Positions 41,805 to 50,944 of a DNA stretch of 64,000 bases are shown piece by piece; the first letter of the stretch is position 1; the number at the start of each line of letters is the position of its first letter. This DNA comes from Neisseria sp. KEM232 (GTDB lineage Bacteria; Pseudomonadota; Gammaproteobacteria; Burkholderiales; Neisseriaceae). The notes below the pieces were generated by a model. It searched no databases, was not told the origin of the DNA, and saw only the letters and a program-made list of their open reading frames with translations. The stretch covers positions 1,364,001 through 1,428,000 of the forward strand of contig NZ_CP022527.1 of NCBI RefSeq assembly GCF_002237445.1. Reading direction: 5' to 3'. The position numbers and the translations under genes are program-made.

Positions 41805-44687
41805 TTAAAATTTTGCCGTCAGCCCGAAACGTATTGTTCTACCCGGGGCTGGCATATAAGACGGGCTGAGAGGGTCGAGGTAGTAACGGTCAGTCAGGTT
41901 TGTTCCCACCAACTCGGCGGTGATGTTTTTGCCGATTTTGTAACGCAGATACATATCCCATGTGGCGACAGGTTGCCATTCTTGGCCTCTGATACGTCGT
42001 GATGTTGTCCGATTGTAAAACTCTCGATAGCGGTTTCGGTAGTCATTCCAAGCCTCGTCACGGCTTTTTTTGATGCGGCTGTGATAGTGGAAGCGGATGC
42101 CTGTTTCCAGTTTTTCACCGAAGAAGCGTGCGCCGAGATCGGCATCTATCGACCAGCGCGGCTGCAAAGCGGAGGCAAGGTAACCCGTGTCGCTAAGGCC
42201 GCCGTGATTGCAAGAAGGAGGAAGAAGAATGCCTTTGCCGACTTCGACCCAAGCAATCTTATGCGTATAAGGAAAAGTCGAATCGCACATTTCGTTTTTA
42301 ATATTACGCAATACGCCGAGACCGCCGAAGAAGCGGCCGCTGTCGAAGCGGGCGGAGAGTTCCACGCCGGTGCGTATCTGTTTGTCGAACTGCTCGAACT
42401 CCAAGTTTTCGTCGCGGTCGATGATGTTTTTGGTTTTGTTGTGGAAGTAGTTGATACGGAAATCGGCGCGGCGCATTTTCGGCAGCAGTCCAGTCAGATC
42501 GTGGATATAGCCGACTTCCCAGTTTTTGGCGTGTTCGGGCTTCCAGCCATAGCCTGCGCGGCCGAATCCGCCCATGCTGGAAAAGCCGTAGGTGCCTTCA
42601 AAAATGCTGGGGTAGCGCAGGGTTTCGGTGTAGCGCAGGTAGGCGCGGGCGTGGTCGGTGAAGTTGACGGTGGCGGAGAAGGCGGGCGCCCAGCCGCCGC
42701 CGCTTTGGTGTTGGGCGCGGCGGCGTTCGGCGGCGGTCATATCGGCCATGTACACGCCGTTATGTACGCCCCGCCCGTTTTTCAAATCGTGGGTTGTATC
42801 CGTAGAAATGTATTTGTAAACTGTTTTCGGGCTGTTCGGGTCGTTGGGGTCGTAGGCGGGGTTTTCCACTTTTTCATACAGGATATTGCTGTTCAGCAGC
42901 GGATGGTCGGCAAGGTTCAGACGGCCGTGTTCGTCTTTCAGCCAGTAGAAGATGGGTGGGTTTTGATAAGGTGCTTTATATCGGCTTGATTGTTCACGAG
43001 CAGCTTGCTGGCTGATATGAGGGATTTTTCCATTACTGTGCCCAAAGGTAATGCTTTGCGTCTGCTGAGATAAGAGAATATATTCTTCGTCATTGGCATA
43101 GTCATTGTTTGCAAGCCTTTCTTTGGCTCGTTGGTAAATCGCATATTCTTCAGGTGTGGCAACGCGGGTAAAGGTGTAGACCTGTCCACGGTTGACCTGC
43201 AAGGGATTGCCGAGCCAGTTTACGCCTTCTTTCAGTACCCTGCCGTCGTCGTTGATGCTGAAATGCGTGTAGCGCGCGCCTGCGGTAAGACTCAGCCATT
43301 CGGCCGGCCTGAAATGGAAATTAAAGCCCAAGTTGGCTTCGTGTCTTCTGCCGCTGCGCGGATAACCGAACCTGCTGAGTTCGTAGTTGGCGCGGATGTT
43401 GTTTTTATCGATTTCCTCCTTGTATTTGTCTGTACCGTGCCAAAACAGTTCGTCGGAATAGTTGTCGCGCGAGCGCAGCTTTTCATACTGGTAGTCGCCC
43501 GTTACGGTTAGATCCAGTTTGGGATGCAGCTTCATGCGGTTGGCGAAGGTGAAGCCGTTGCGCTCGTTTTTGGCGTAATAGGCTTGGCCTTGTACGGTAT
43601 TGAAGCGGCCGTTGGTGTTGGGAGTGGAAGGCTCGACTTTGGGTTTTTTGTCGGGGCTGTAACCCATATCCGCCCATTCCTTACGCTCCTCCGGAGTCAT
43701 ATGCGGCCATTGCTGTATCAATCCCTGCCAGATACCCATCTCTGTGTCGTATCTGCGCTGAAACTCGCGGTCTTCGTAAAGTGTGTCACCAGGCGAACCG
43801 CCTGCGGTATTGGTTTTGGATTTGGTGCGCGTTGTCCATAAGGTTGCGTCGAAGTTTATCCAGCGGCTGTTTTCGGGTTTGAAGGCGTAGTCGATATTGA
43901 CGGAATTCTGTTTTACCCACGAGCGCGGCCATTCGGCGATTTTGTTGAGGTTGCTGTTGTTGGAGATGGGGCCGATGATGCGCGAGGGCATGACGTCGCC
44001 GAAGGTGGTATGGGTGCGGCGCAGGCCGAGTTTGAGGGTTTGGCGGTGCGGCAGGCGGAAGGTGGTTTTGCCTATCCATGATTTGGTTTCCAGCGAGGTG
44101 TTGGACACTTCGCCGCCGGGATGGAAGAAGAGGCCGACTCGGGCAACATTGGGAGAGCCAAGCATATTGCTGCTGCCCCAAAAATCTTCACCACGCTTGC
44201 GGGCTTCTTCTTCCAATCTTTTGATTTCTTCCAGCTTCTCCGGGGTGAGCGGGCCGATATAGCCGTAGCGTTCCGCCCCTTTTTTGCCGGAGAAATAGTT
44301 GCCCTTGCTGCGGTAGGCGTAGGCAATCATGGCATCGAAGTTGTCTTGTTTGGTGGCGGCGGCGATGCGGAAGGCTTTGTCTTTGAAGAATTTGTTACGC
44401 CCTTCAAAGCGTTGGTCGACGCGGTCGGTATCGTCGAGCAAGGCGCGCCAGATGCCGCCGGTGGCGACGGATGGTTCGGGCAGGGTGCGGTAGTCGACGG
44501 AGTCTTCGTAGACGTTTTTGCGCTGTTTGATGGAGTTGTTTGAGGTTTCGACTTTGACTTCGAGGCCGTATTTTTGGCCTTCGGGGACAATATCGTCGGC
44601 GTCGATGGTTTTCATGGCCACCGAGCCGCCGATGCCGCTTTTGATGCCCCGGTTAAACGACGGGCCTTTTTCGACATAGACGTTGTC
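41805..44687 (-). pseudogene. TonB-dependent receptor (HphR-like), 5' end lost
   Basis: 960 codons of a large receptor remain, beginning inside the plug: DNVYVEKGPSFNRGIKSGIG, then GSVAMKTIDADDIVPEG. The barrel runs to LVGTNLTDRYYLDPLSPSYM and the terminal RTIRFGLTAKF. The signal peptide, TonB box and first part of the plug are missing. At 44688 the sequence switches to an unrelated haemagglutinin fragment in another frame. An internal ATG at 44619-44621 could start 938 residues but would not be exported. The next gene downstream on this strand is the hemophilin-like protein, so this was probably its receptor. The break implies that the haem pathway is inactive or relies on another receptor. 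Confidence 0.8.
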
Positions 44688-44879
44688 GGGTCAATCGCGG
44701 TATGGCCGTCGTCGTATTGCTTGGCCAGGTAGCCGGCTGCGCGTTCGGCAGTAACAGCAGCGCTGCCGCCGGCAAGCGGGTCGGCGCCGTTGGCGTAGGC
44801 TAAGGCGGCGCCGAGCATAAAGTAGGCGATGGTTTGCAAGGGTCTCGCGTGGAGAATCGAGACGGTTCTAAAATATAAA
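44688..44879 (-). pseudogene. Fragment of a haemagglutinin/CdiA-type pretoxin region
   Basis: An open stretch of about 60 codons reads HARPLQTIAYFMLGAALAYA, then NGADPLAGGSAAVTAERAA and GYLAKQYDDGHTAID. This resembles the pretoxin region of neisserial TpsA/FhaB and CdiA proteins, whose segments read like 'lAhavLGAavAyangnnalAG'. It has no start codon of its own apart from a TTG (44839) and stops making sense where it meets the receptor remnant. One side touches the IS at 44880. Confidence 0.6.
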
Positions 44880-45491
44880 GGGGCTGTACTAGATAAGCAG
44901 TCATGTTAGACTGCAAAAATGAAGATAACCCGTTGTAAACTAAAAAAGAGTATTCAAAAGAAACTGCTTCAGTTTTTTGTACTCGAAGTTACTGCCCGTT
45001 CAGCAGCTGATTTATTGGGCATCCACCCTAATTCGGCAGTGCTGTTTTACCGCAAGATTCGCGAAGTCATCAGCCATCATCTTTCACTGGAAGCCGATAC
45101 GGTTTTTGACGGCTCAATTGAGTTGGACGAGAGTTATTTTGGCGGACACCGCAAAGGCAAACGCGGGCGCGGTGCGGCAGGAAAGGTGGCAGTACAGTAT
45201 TGTCTATACGGATTGTTTGAGCAGCTATGATGTGTTGGATGTAAGCGGATTTACCCACCACCGTATCAACCACAGCAAGCTGTTTGCCGACAGACAAAAC
45301 CACATCAACGGCATTGAAAACTTTTGGAATCAGGCAAAACGCGTACTGCGCAAATACAATGGAATCGACCGTAAATCTTTCCCGCTTTTCTTGAAAGAAT
45401 GCGAGTTCCGTTTTAACTTTGGCACACCCTCCGAGCAGCTTAAAGTGCTGCGCCGGTGGTGTGAAATTTAGGGCTTATCTAGTACAGCCCC
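44880..45491 (+). mobile_element. IS1016-type (IS1595 family) insertion sequence, internally deleted
   Basis: Terminal inverted repeats are perfect: GGGGCTGTACTAGATAAGC at 44880-44898 and its complement at 45473-45491. The 612-base element carries a broken transposase gene. No exact target duplication was seen in the flanks, which suggests rearrangement after insertion. A second, partial copy lies at 48620-48845. Confidence 0.88.
44919..45471 (+). pseudogene. IS1016-type transposase, internal deletion and frameshift
   Basis: The first part (MKITRCKLKKSIQKKLLQFF to RGRGAAGKVAV) has the HTH region, the first catalytic Asp (VFDGSIELDESYFGG) and the GGHRKGKRGRG motif of the family. The second part, in another frame, reads VYTDCLSSYDVLDVSGFTHH to QLKVLRRWCEI and holds the second Asp and the conserved NHINGIENFW. 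Roughly 30-35 residues between them are missing. The junction near 45195 shows a short CAGTA direct repeat, consistent with slippage or microhomology deletion. No active transposase is expected. Confidence 0.85.
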
Positions 45492-45502
45492 TAAAATTAT
45501 AC

Positions 45503-45530
45503 TGCACGCTGCACGCTGCACGCTGCACGC
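45503..45530. repeat. Four tandem copies of the heptamer TGCACGC
   Basis: A perfect 28-base heptanucleotide array immediately beyond the IS. No ORF with recognisable coding content crosses it. The rest of 45531-45768 contains a GTAGGGTGTGT...GACGCACGCGG repeat, also present near 38834, and DUS copies. Confidence 0.85.
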
Positions 45531-45768
45531 AAATTTTTGCAAAGATTGAAATTATCATGCCCCGCCCCGCATCCGGCGGGCTTTTTTGTCGCCGTGTAGG
45601 GTGTGTCGCCCCGCGACGCACGCGGTTTTGGGTTGTTGCGGGAAGTTGTGCGGAAAAATAAAAGGCCGTTTGAAACCATATCTTACTGAGCTTTCAGACG
45701 GCCTTTGGCAGGTGACGGGTGTTGTATGGAACGTGTGTGTCGCCTTGGGGCGGTACCTTACGCGGTTT

Positions 45769-48447
45769 TCAGACGGCCTTTTCGCTGCTGAGGGCTTTGA
45801 GGCGGTAGATAAGGTCGAGGGCTTGGCGGGGGGTGAGTTCGTCGGGGCGGATGTCGGCGAGGGTGCGGATGAGGGTTTCGCTGTTTGGGTTTGGCGGTGT
45901 GTTTTCAGACGGCCTTTTTGTGCCATCAGGGTTTTCGGTTGCGGGGCTATGGAGGCCGTCTGAAAGGCTGTTTGCCCCGTCGGACAAATCGGTTTGGCCG
46001 TGTTCTTTTTCAGACGGCCTCTCTTCGGGCAGGAGGGAGAAGATATCGAGTTGGGGGCGGGCGGCGGCGGCTTGGGTTTCGAGGTGTTCGAGGTGTTTTT
46101 GCGCGGCTTTGAGGGCGGCGGCGGGCAGGCCGGCGAGTTTGGCGACGGCGATGCCGTAGCTTTTGCCGGTGGGGCCGGGTTCGACGTGGTGGAGGAAGAC
46201 GATGTCGCGTCCTTCTTCGAGGGCGGCCAGGTGCATGTTGATGGCGGCGGGATGGGCTTCGGGCAGGGCGGTGAGTTCGAAGTAGTGGGTGGCGAAGAGG
46301 CTGAAGGATTTGTTTTTGCGCAGGAGGTGTTCGGCAACGGCGTGGGCGATGGCGAGGCCGTCGAAGGTGGAGGTGCCGCGGCCGACTTCGTCCATGAGGA
46401 CGAGGGATTGGGGGGTGGCGTGGTGGAGGATGTAGGCGGTTTCGCTCATTTCGACCATGAAGGTGGAGCGGTTGGAGGCGAGGTCGTCGGAGGCGCCGAT
46501 GCGGGTGAAGATGCGGTCGATGGGGCCGATTTTGGCGGCGGCGGCGGGGACGTAGCTGCCGGTGTGCGCCAGGAGGACAATGAGGGCGGTTTGCCGCATG
46601 TAGGTGGATTTGCCGCCCATGTTGGGGCCGGTAAGGAGCATGAGGCGGTGTTTGTCGTCGAGGCGGGTGTGGTTGGCGGTGAAGTGGCGCACTTGTTGTT
46701 CGATAACGGGGTGGCGGCCGTCTGAAATGTCGATGGCGGGGTAGTCGGTGAATTCGGGGCGGCTGTAGTTGTGTTCGGCGGCAAGTCCGGCAAAGGCGGT
46801 GAGGACGTCGAGGGCGGCGGCGGCTTTGGCGGTTTTTTGCAGCAGGGGGAGTTGGTTTTGCAGGTCTTTGATGAGTTGGTCGTAGAGTTTTTTTTCTAGG
46901 GCGAGGGCTTGTTCTTGGGCGGTGAGGACTTTGTCTTCGAAGGTTTTGAGTTCGGGGGTGATGAAGCGTTCGGCGTTTTTAAGGGTTTGGCGGCGTTGGT
47001 AGTCGGCGGGGGCTTGTTCGGCTTGGATTTTGGACAGTTCTATATAGAAGCCGTGGACGCGGTTGTATTCGACTTTGAGGGTGGTCAGGCCGGTGCGTTC
47101 GCGCTCGCGGGCTTCGAGGGCGAGGAGGAATTCGTCGCCGTGGTTTTGGATGTGGCGCAGTTCGTCGAGTTCGGCGTTGTAGCCGTGGTTGATGACGCCG
47201 CCGTCGCGCAGCCAGACGGCGGGTTCGGGCAGGATGGCGGCGCGCAGGGCGGCGGCAATCTGTGTGCCTTCGGGGAAGATGTTTTTCAGGGTGTCCAACA
47301 GGGGGGAGGCGGGCAGTTGGGTTTGCGCGAGGGTGTCGAGGCTGTCGCGCAGTCCGGCCAGGTCGCGCGGGCGGGCGGAGCCGACGGCGATGCGGGCGGC
47401 GATGCGTTCGATGTCGGACAGGGTTTTCAGACGGCCTTTGAGGGCTTCGGTACCGTTTTCCATCAGGGCGGCGACGGCTTCCTGGCGGGCGAGGATGTGG
47501 GCGCGGTTGCGCAGGGGGTGGTGCAGCCAGAGGGCGAGCAGGCGGCTGCCCATGTGGGTGGCGCAGGTGTCGAGGACGGAAAAGAGGGTGGGGGATTTTT
47601 TGTTGCCGAGGGGGGCGGTGATTTCGAGGTTGCGCCGGGTGGCGGCGTCCATGTCTATATATTGGCTTTCGCTTTCGAGGGAGAGGCCGTCGAGGTGGCG
47701 CGGCAGGCCGGATTGGGTGAGTTTGATGTAGTTGAGCAGGGCGCCGGCCGCGCCGATGGCGGGGGCGTGTTCGTCGGGGTCGAGGCCGAAGCCGCGCAAA
47801 TCCTGCGCGCCGAAGTAGCGGGTGATGAGGTCGAAACCGCTGTCGGCGGCAAACTGCCAGGCGTTGAGGCGGGTGATGTTGGCGTCTTTCAGGGTGATTT
47901 CGGGCGCGGATTTGCCGTCGGGCAGCAGGATTTCCGCCGCCTGCAGGCGGGCGAGTTCGTCGGAAAGGCGGTCGGGTGTGGTGATTTTTGTTTTGAATTC
48001 GCCGCTTTGCAGCGACGCCCAGGCCAGCCCCAGCCGTTTTTTGTCGGCGCAGACGGCAACGATGCGGTTGGTTTCTTTGTCTTCCAATAAGGCTGAGTCG
48101 GTCAGCGTGCCGGGCGTAACGATGCGCACGACTTTGCGCTCCACCGGCCCTTTGCCCGCGCCGACTTCGCCCACCTGCTCGCACACCGCCACGCTTTTGC
48201 CCATCTTCACCAGCCGCGCCAAATACTGCTCCGCCGCGTGAAACGGCACGCCCGCCATCTTAATCGGCACGCCGTCCATCTGCCCGCGCGTGGTCAGCGT
48301 GATATCGAGCAGTTTGGCCGCTTCCACCGCGTCGTCGAAAAACAGCTCGTAAAAATCGCCCATGCGGTAAAACACCAATTTGTCTTGGTGGTCGGCTTTA
48401 ATGCCCAAATACTGCTGCATCATCGGGGAAACGGCGGGTTTGCTCAT
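45769..48447 (-). CDS. mutS: DNA mismatch repair protein MutS
   Basis: 892 residues from the ATG at 48445-48447 (MSKPAVSPMMQQYLGIK). MutS binds mismatches and recruits MutL. The mismatch-contact motif is in LVFYRMGDFYELFFDD (F-x-E). Domain order is intact: N-terminal mismatch domain, connector, lever/clamp and ATPase with Walker A TGPNMGGKSTYMRQ, LVLMDEVGRGTSTFDG and FATHYFELT. The C-terminal linker before the tetramer helix is unusually long and partly DUS-encoded (EERPSEKEHGQ, LSDGANSLSDGL, KRPSENTPPN). The end, ELTPRQALDLIYRLKALSS, is the normal dimer/tetramer motif, and the stop codon lies in a DUS. A functional gene is expected. Confidence 0.96.
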   Translation of the reverse strand: MSKPAVSPMMQQYLGIKADHQDKLVFYRMGDFYELFFDDAVEAAKLLDITLTTRGQMDGVPIKMAGVPFHAAEQYLARLVKMGKSVAVCEQVGEVGAGKGPVERKVVRIVTPGTLTDSALLEDKETNRIVAVCADKKRLGLAWASLQSGEFKTKITTPDRLSDELARLQAAEILLPDGKSAPEITLKDANITRLNAWQFAADSGFDLITRYFGAQDLRGFGLDPDEHAPAIGAAGALLNYIKLTQSGLPRHLDGLSLESESQYIDMDAATRRNLEITAPLGNKKSPTLFSVLDTCATHMGSRLLALWLHHPLRNRAHILARQEAVAALMENGTEALKGRLKTLSDIERIAARIAVGSARPRDLAGLRDSLDTLAQTQLPASPLLDTLKNIFPEGTQIAAALRAAILPEPAVWLRDGGVINHGYNAELDELRHIQNHGDEFLLALEARERERTGLTTLKVEYNRVHGFYIELSKIQAEQAPADYQRRQTLKNAERFITPELKTFEDKVLTAQEQALALEKKLYDQLIKDLQNQLPLLQKTAKAAAALDVLTAFAGLAAEHNYSRPEFTDYPAIDISDGRHPVIEQQVRHFTANHTRLDDKHRLMLLTGPNMGGKSTYMRQTALIVLLAHTGSYVPAAAAKIGPIDRIFTRIGASDDLASNRSTFMVEMSETAYILHHATPQSLVLMDEVGRGTSTFDGLAIAHAVAEHLLRKNKSFSLFATHYFELTALPEAHPAAINMHLAALEEGRDIVFLHHVEPGPTGKSYGIAVAKLAGLPAAALKAAQKHLEHLETQAAAARPQLDIFSLLPEERPSEKEHGQTDLSDGANSLSDGLHSPATENPDGTKRPSENTPPNPNSETLIRTLADIRPDELTPRQALDLIYRLKALSSEKAV

Positions 48448-48619
48448 TTTCAGATGGCCTTTCAAAATCAAAAATCACAAAGCCGCGTATTGTAGCAGCC
48501 CTGAAAAGCCCGCGCTTTTTCAGACGGCCTGCAGATTTTGTTTCCCGTGGCTGAACAAAATTCCCTTTCCGCACATTGACATGACAAATTTGCTTTATTT
48601 TTTCTGTTTTCCCTGCTTA

Positions 48620-48845
48620 TTAATCACAGCAAGCTGTTTGCCGACAGACAGAACCATATCAACGGCATTGAAAATTTCTGGAATCAGGCAAAGCGCGTAC
48701 TGCGCAAATACAATGGAATCGACCGTAAATCTTTCCCGCTTTTCTTGAAAGAATGCGAGTTCCGTTTTAACTTTGGCACACCCTCCGAGCAGCTTAAAGT
48801 GCTGCGTCGGTGGTGTGAAATTTAGGGCTTATCTAGTACAGCCCC
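48620..48845 (+). mobile_element. 3' fragment of an IS1016-type element
   Basis: This matches 45264-45491 with few changes, covering the transposase C-terminus (NHINGIENFW to RRWCEI) and the right inverted repeat, which ends at 48845. The left half is missing. At the right end it abuts the inverted copy of the 13.6 kb gene start. The stretch 48448-49035 contains no intact gene. Confidence 0.85.
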
Positions 48846-49027
48846 AAATCAAAAGGACTGTCTTCTGTGGGAAAGACATGGAACAGTCCTTTTATTGAGA
48901 CAATTTTTTGATTGAGCGTAATCATCGTGAAAAAACAGAATGGTTCAAAAACGAAGCGGGATAATTGTCGTTCGGATTCTTGAATCCGACGTTTCTCTGC
49001 AAGGAAAACCGTTTTCAGGCTGCCTTT
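48846..49027 (-). pseudogene. Truncated inverted copy of the 13.6 kb hypothetical gene start
   Basis: Read on the minus strand, this repeats 13553-13735 with scattered substitutions: a Kingella-type DUS, the GTCGGATTC/GAATCC palindrome, and the start codon (48923-48925) with about 26 codons (MITLNQKIV...). It stops where the IS fragment begins. The most likely history is that an IS1016-type element inserted into a second copy of the gene and the remainder was deleted. Confidence 0.85.
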
Positions 49028-49035
49028 GCTGCCGT

Positions 49036-50289
49036 CTAAAACTCTGCTTCCAGTTCTTTAATCTGGCGCAACAGCTTGCGGCGTTCGTCCGCGTCCAGCC
49101 CGCTGATATTGCGCAGCTCGGCATCAATGGGAACGGGCGCGCCGCCGCCTTGCGGGGCGAAGGCGAGATATTGTCCGTGGCGGCGCACGGGTTGGAAGTT
49201 GTGGTCGCTAAATGTGATTTCGCGGATTTTGCCGTTGATGGGCACGGGGTAGAAATAATACGTCCGCCTGAGTTTGCGATTGGTGCCGGCGATGTAAATC
49301 GGGATGGCGACGAGTTTCCACGGCTGCGCTTCGGGGCGGTTGATGGCGGCAAGCACGGCGCGACGGCGGCGGTAGCGGGACAGCTGCCACCCACACGCGG
49401 CGGCGGTGATGACGGCAAAGGGCAGCAGCGGCAGAAAGCCGCGTATGTCAGTAGGATTGGGGACGTTGCGCACGATGAGAGCGACAATGGCAAGGCTGCC
49501 GATAAGCATTAGGGCACACAAAATGTTTGCCAGCGGATAGCCGCCGCCAATGCTGCGGATGCTGACTTGGGCGGGCAGGCAGACGGGGAACTCGCGTGGT
49601 TCGGGCGGCGCGACGGGGCGCGAACCAAGGGCTTTGGGGAAAAAGGTTTGGCAAAAACCGTCGAGCATGGCTTGGCGGCGGCTTTTGTCGGACTCGGCCG
49701 CCAGCGTGCGGATTAAATCGGGCAGGTGTTTGCCGTGCAGCAGGTACATCACGGGCAGGGTGATGGAGAAGTCGCGCTGGCGGGTCATGCTTTCCGACAG
49801 GCGCAGATATTTGGCGACGCGCGCTTCCATTTGCTCGAGCGTGGCGTTATCGGGCAGCGGCTGCTCGGCTTCCAGTTCTTCCAGTTCGGCTTTGAATTTG
49901 CGTGCAGGCTCGCTGTTCAGGTACAGGGTGGCGGGAAACGGATACACGAAAACCACGCTGTTAACCAGTTCCCACGGATAAAAAACGTTTTCGCGCTTGG
50001 TTTTGCTGCCGCTTTTCGCGCCGACCCCGTCGAGTTCTTTTTCGGCAAATGCTTGGACGATGCGGATACCGTCGGCGTTTAACACCAGTTTGGTGCGGCT
50101 GTCAGCGGCACGGTAGAGCAAAAGGACGGCAAACACCAAGCAGAACAAAACAATAAAAGCTCCGCTTAGGACAGATTTTAGGCTGCCAACAAACAGCAGC
50201 GGCGATGCGGCAGCGGCGATGGCGAACGAGATGAGCGACATCAGCAGCGATTTTAGACGGGCATTGGTGATGCGGATTTCGGCGGGCAT
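49036..50289 (-). CDS. Membrane protein of unknown function
   Basis: 417 residues from the ATG at 50287-50289 (MPAEIRITNARLKSLLMSLI). A start 20 codons upstream at 50349 would lie exactly in an ATGCCGTCTGAA uptake sequence and is possible. Two N-terminal hydrophobic helices (SLISFAIAAAASPLLFVGSL; AFIVLFCLVFAVLLLYRA) and two central ones (NILCALMLIGSLAIVALIV; FLPLLPFAVITAAACGWQL) are visible, with cytosolic stretches between. No family recognised. It lies in the foreign-DUS island, immediately after the truncated gene copy; GC is slightly lower than in the core genes. Confidence 0.7.
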   Translation of the reverse strand: MPAEIRITNARLKSLLMSLISFAIAAAASPLLFVGSLKSVLSGAFIVLFCLVFAVLLLYRAADSRTKLVLNADGIRIVQAFAEKELDGVGAKSGSKTKRENVFYPWELVNSVVFVYPFPATLYLNSEPARKFKAELEELEAEQPLPDNATLEQMEARVAKYLRLSESMTRQRDFSITLPVMYLLHGKHLPDLIRTLAAESDKSRRQAMLDGFCQTFFPKALGSRPVAPPEPREFPVCLPAQVSIRSIGGGYPLANILCALMLIGSLAIVALIVRNVPNPTDIRGFLPLLPFAVITAAACGWQLSRYRRRRAVLAAINRPEAQPWKLVAIPIYIAGTNRKLRRTYYFYPVPINGKIREITFSDHNFQPVRRHGQYLAFAPQGGGAPVPIDAELRNISGLDADERRKLLRQIKELEAEF

Positions 50290-50480
50290 GGGGGCTTTCT
50301 GATGTGGATTAGAGTGTGGCACGGATGGGTTGGGTTTTTCAGACGGCATCACATTATAGGCAATAGGCAAGGCAGCCTGAAAAAACCTTGCTTGAATGAT
50401 TGAACAAAGGCAGCCTGAAAGCGGGAAACTGGTTTTCAGGCTGCCTTTTCAGACGGCATTAGGGCAGCCTGAAAAGTCGC

Positions 50481-50551
50481 GTAGGTCGTGCATTGATGCC
50501 CGACGTTTTAACATTTATCCGTGTTTGTCGGGCATAAATGCACCGACCTAC
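50481..50551. repeat. GTAGGTCGG palindromic element
   Basis: 71 bases with inverted ends (GTAGGTCG / CGACCTAC) and an extended stem (TGCATTGATGCCCGAC against GTCGGGCATAAATGCA). It lies between two Kingella-type DUS and the DUF1801 gene. Confidence 0.75.
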
Positions 50552-50571
50552 GGCTCTTTCAGACCGGCATT

Positions 50572-50922
50572 TTATTCTGCTGCTTGTTGCGCCAACCGTA
50601 AGTAATCCGTCAAATGCTTATTTTCTACATCTTCAAGCGTATGTAATTTCAAATGGCGGCGGCCTTTACCTTTGCCTTCCAATAAACCGTGCGGGTCTGC
50701 CATCTCGGCACCGTGAGCAAATTCCACAGTTACATGCTGCTTGTAAACAAAAATGCCGCAAAACGGTTCGGGTGCGGCAAACAAAATACCGCCATATTTC
50801 ACTTCTTCGCTCGCCATGTCTGCCAGTTGCCCTATTTTCGTGCGCACGCTATTGGCGATTTCATACAAGGCAGGATTACTCTTTTGCCAATCATCCAGCA
50901 GATTTTTTACTTTTTGATCCAT
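50572..50922 (-). CDS. DUF1801 family protein
   Basis: 116 residues. The pattern ALYEIANSVRTKIGQLADMA, then SEEVKYGGILFAAPEPFCGI, VYKQHVTVEFAHGAEM and RRHLKLHTLEDVENKHLTDY is that of the small YdhG/DUF1801 proteins (similar to the N-terminal part of iron-chaperone frataxin-like folds). The function is not established. It has no signal peptide or membrane helix. It is flanked on both sides by GTAGGTCGG palindromes, and a ribosome-binding site (AGGAGAAG) is present. Confidence 0.8.
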   Translation of the reverse strand: MDQKVKNLLDDWQKSNPALYEIANSVRTKIGQLADMASEEVKYGGILFAAPEPFCGIFVYKQHVTVEFAHGAEMADPHGLLEGKGKGRRHLKLHTLEDVENKHLTDYLRLAQQAAE

Positions 50923-50944
50923 GGTCTTCTCCTAATTTGGGCTT

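Noticed and set aside
44868..45503. A target site duplication around the IS
   Set aside because: The flanks (AAATATAAA and TAAAATTAT) are similarly AT-rich but do not match as an exact 8-base direct repeat next to the ends.
45503..45530. Short tandem repeats as a CRISPR array
   Set aside because: The units are contiguous heptamers without spacers and no cas genes are present.
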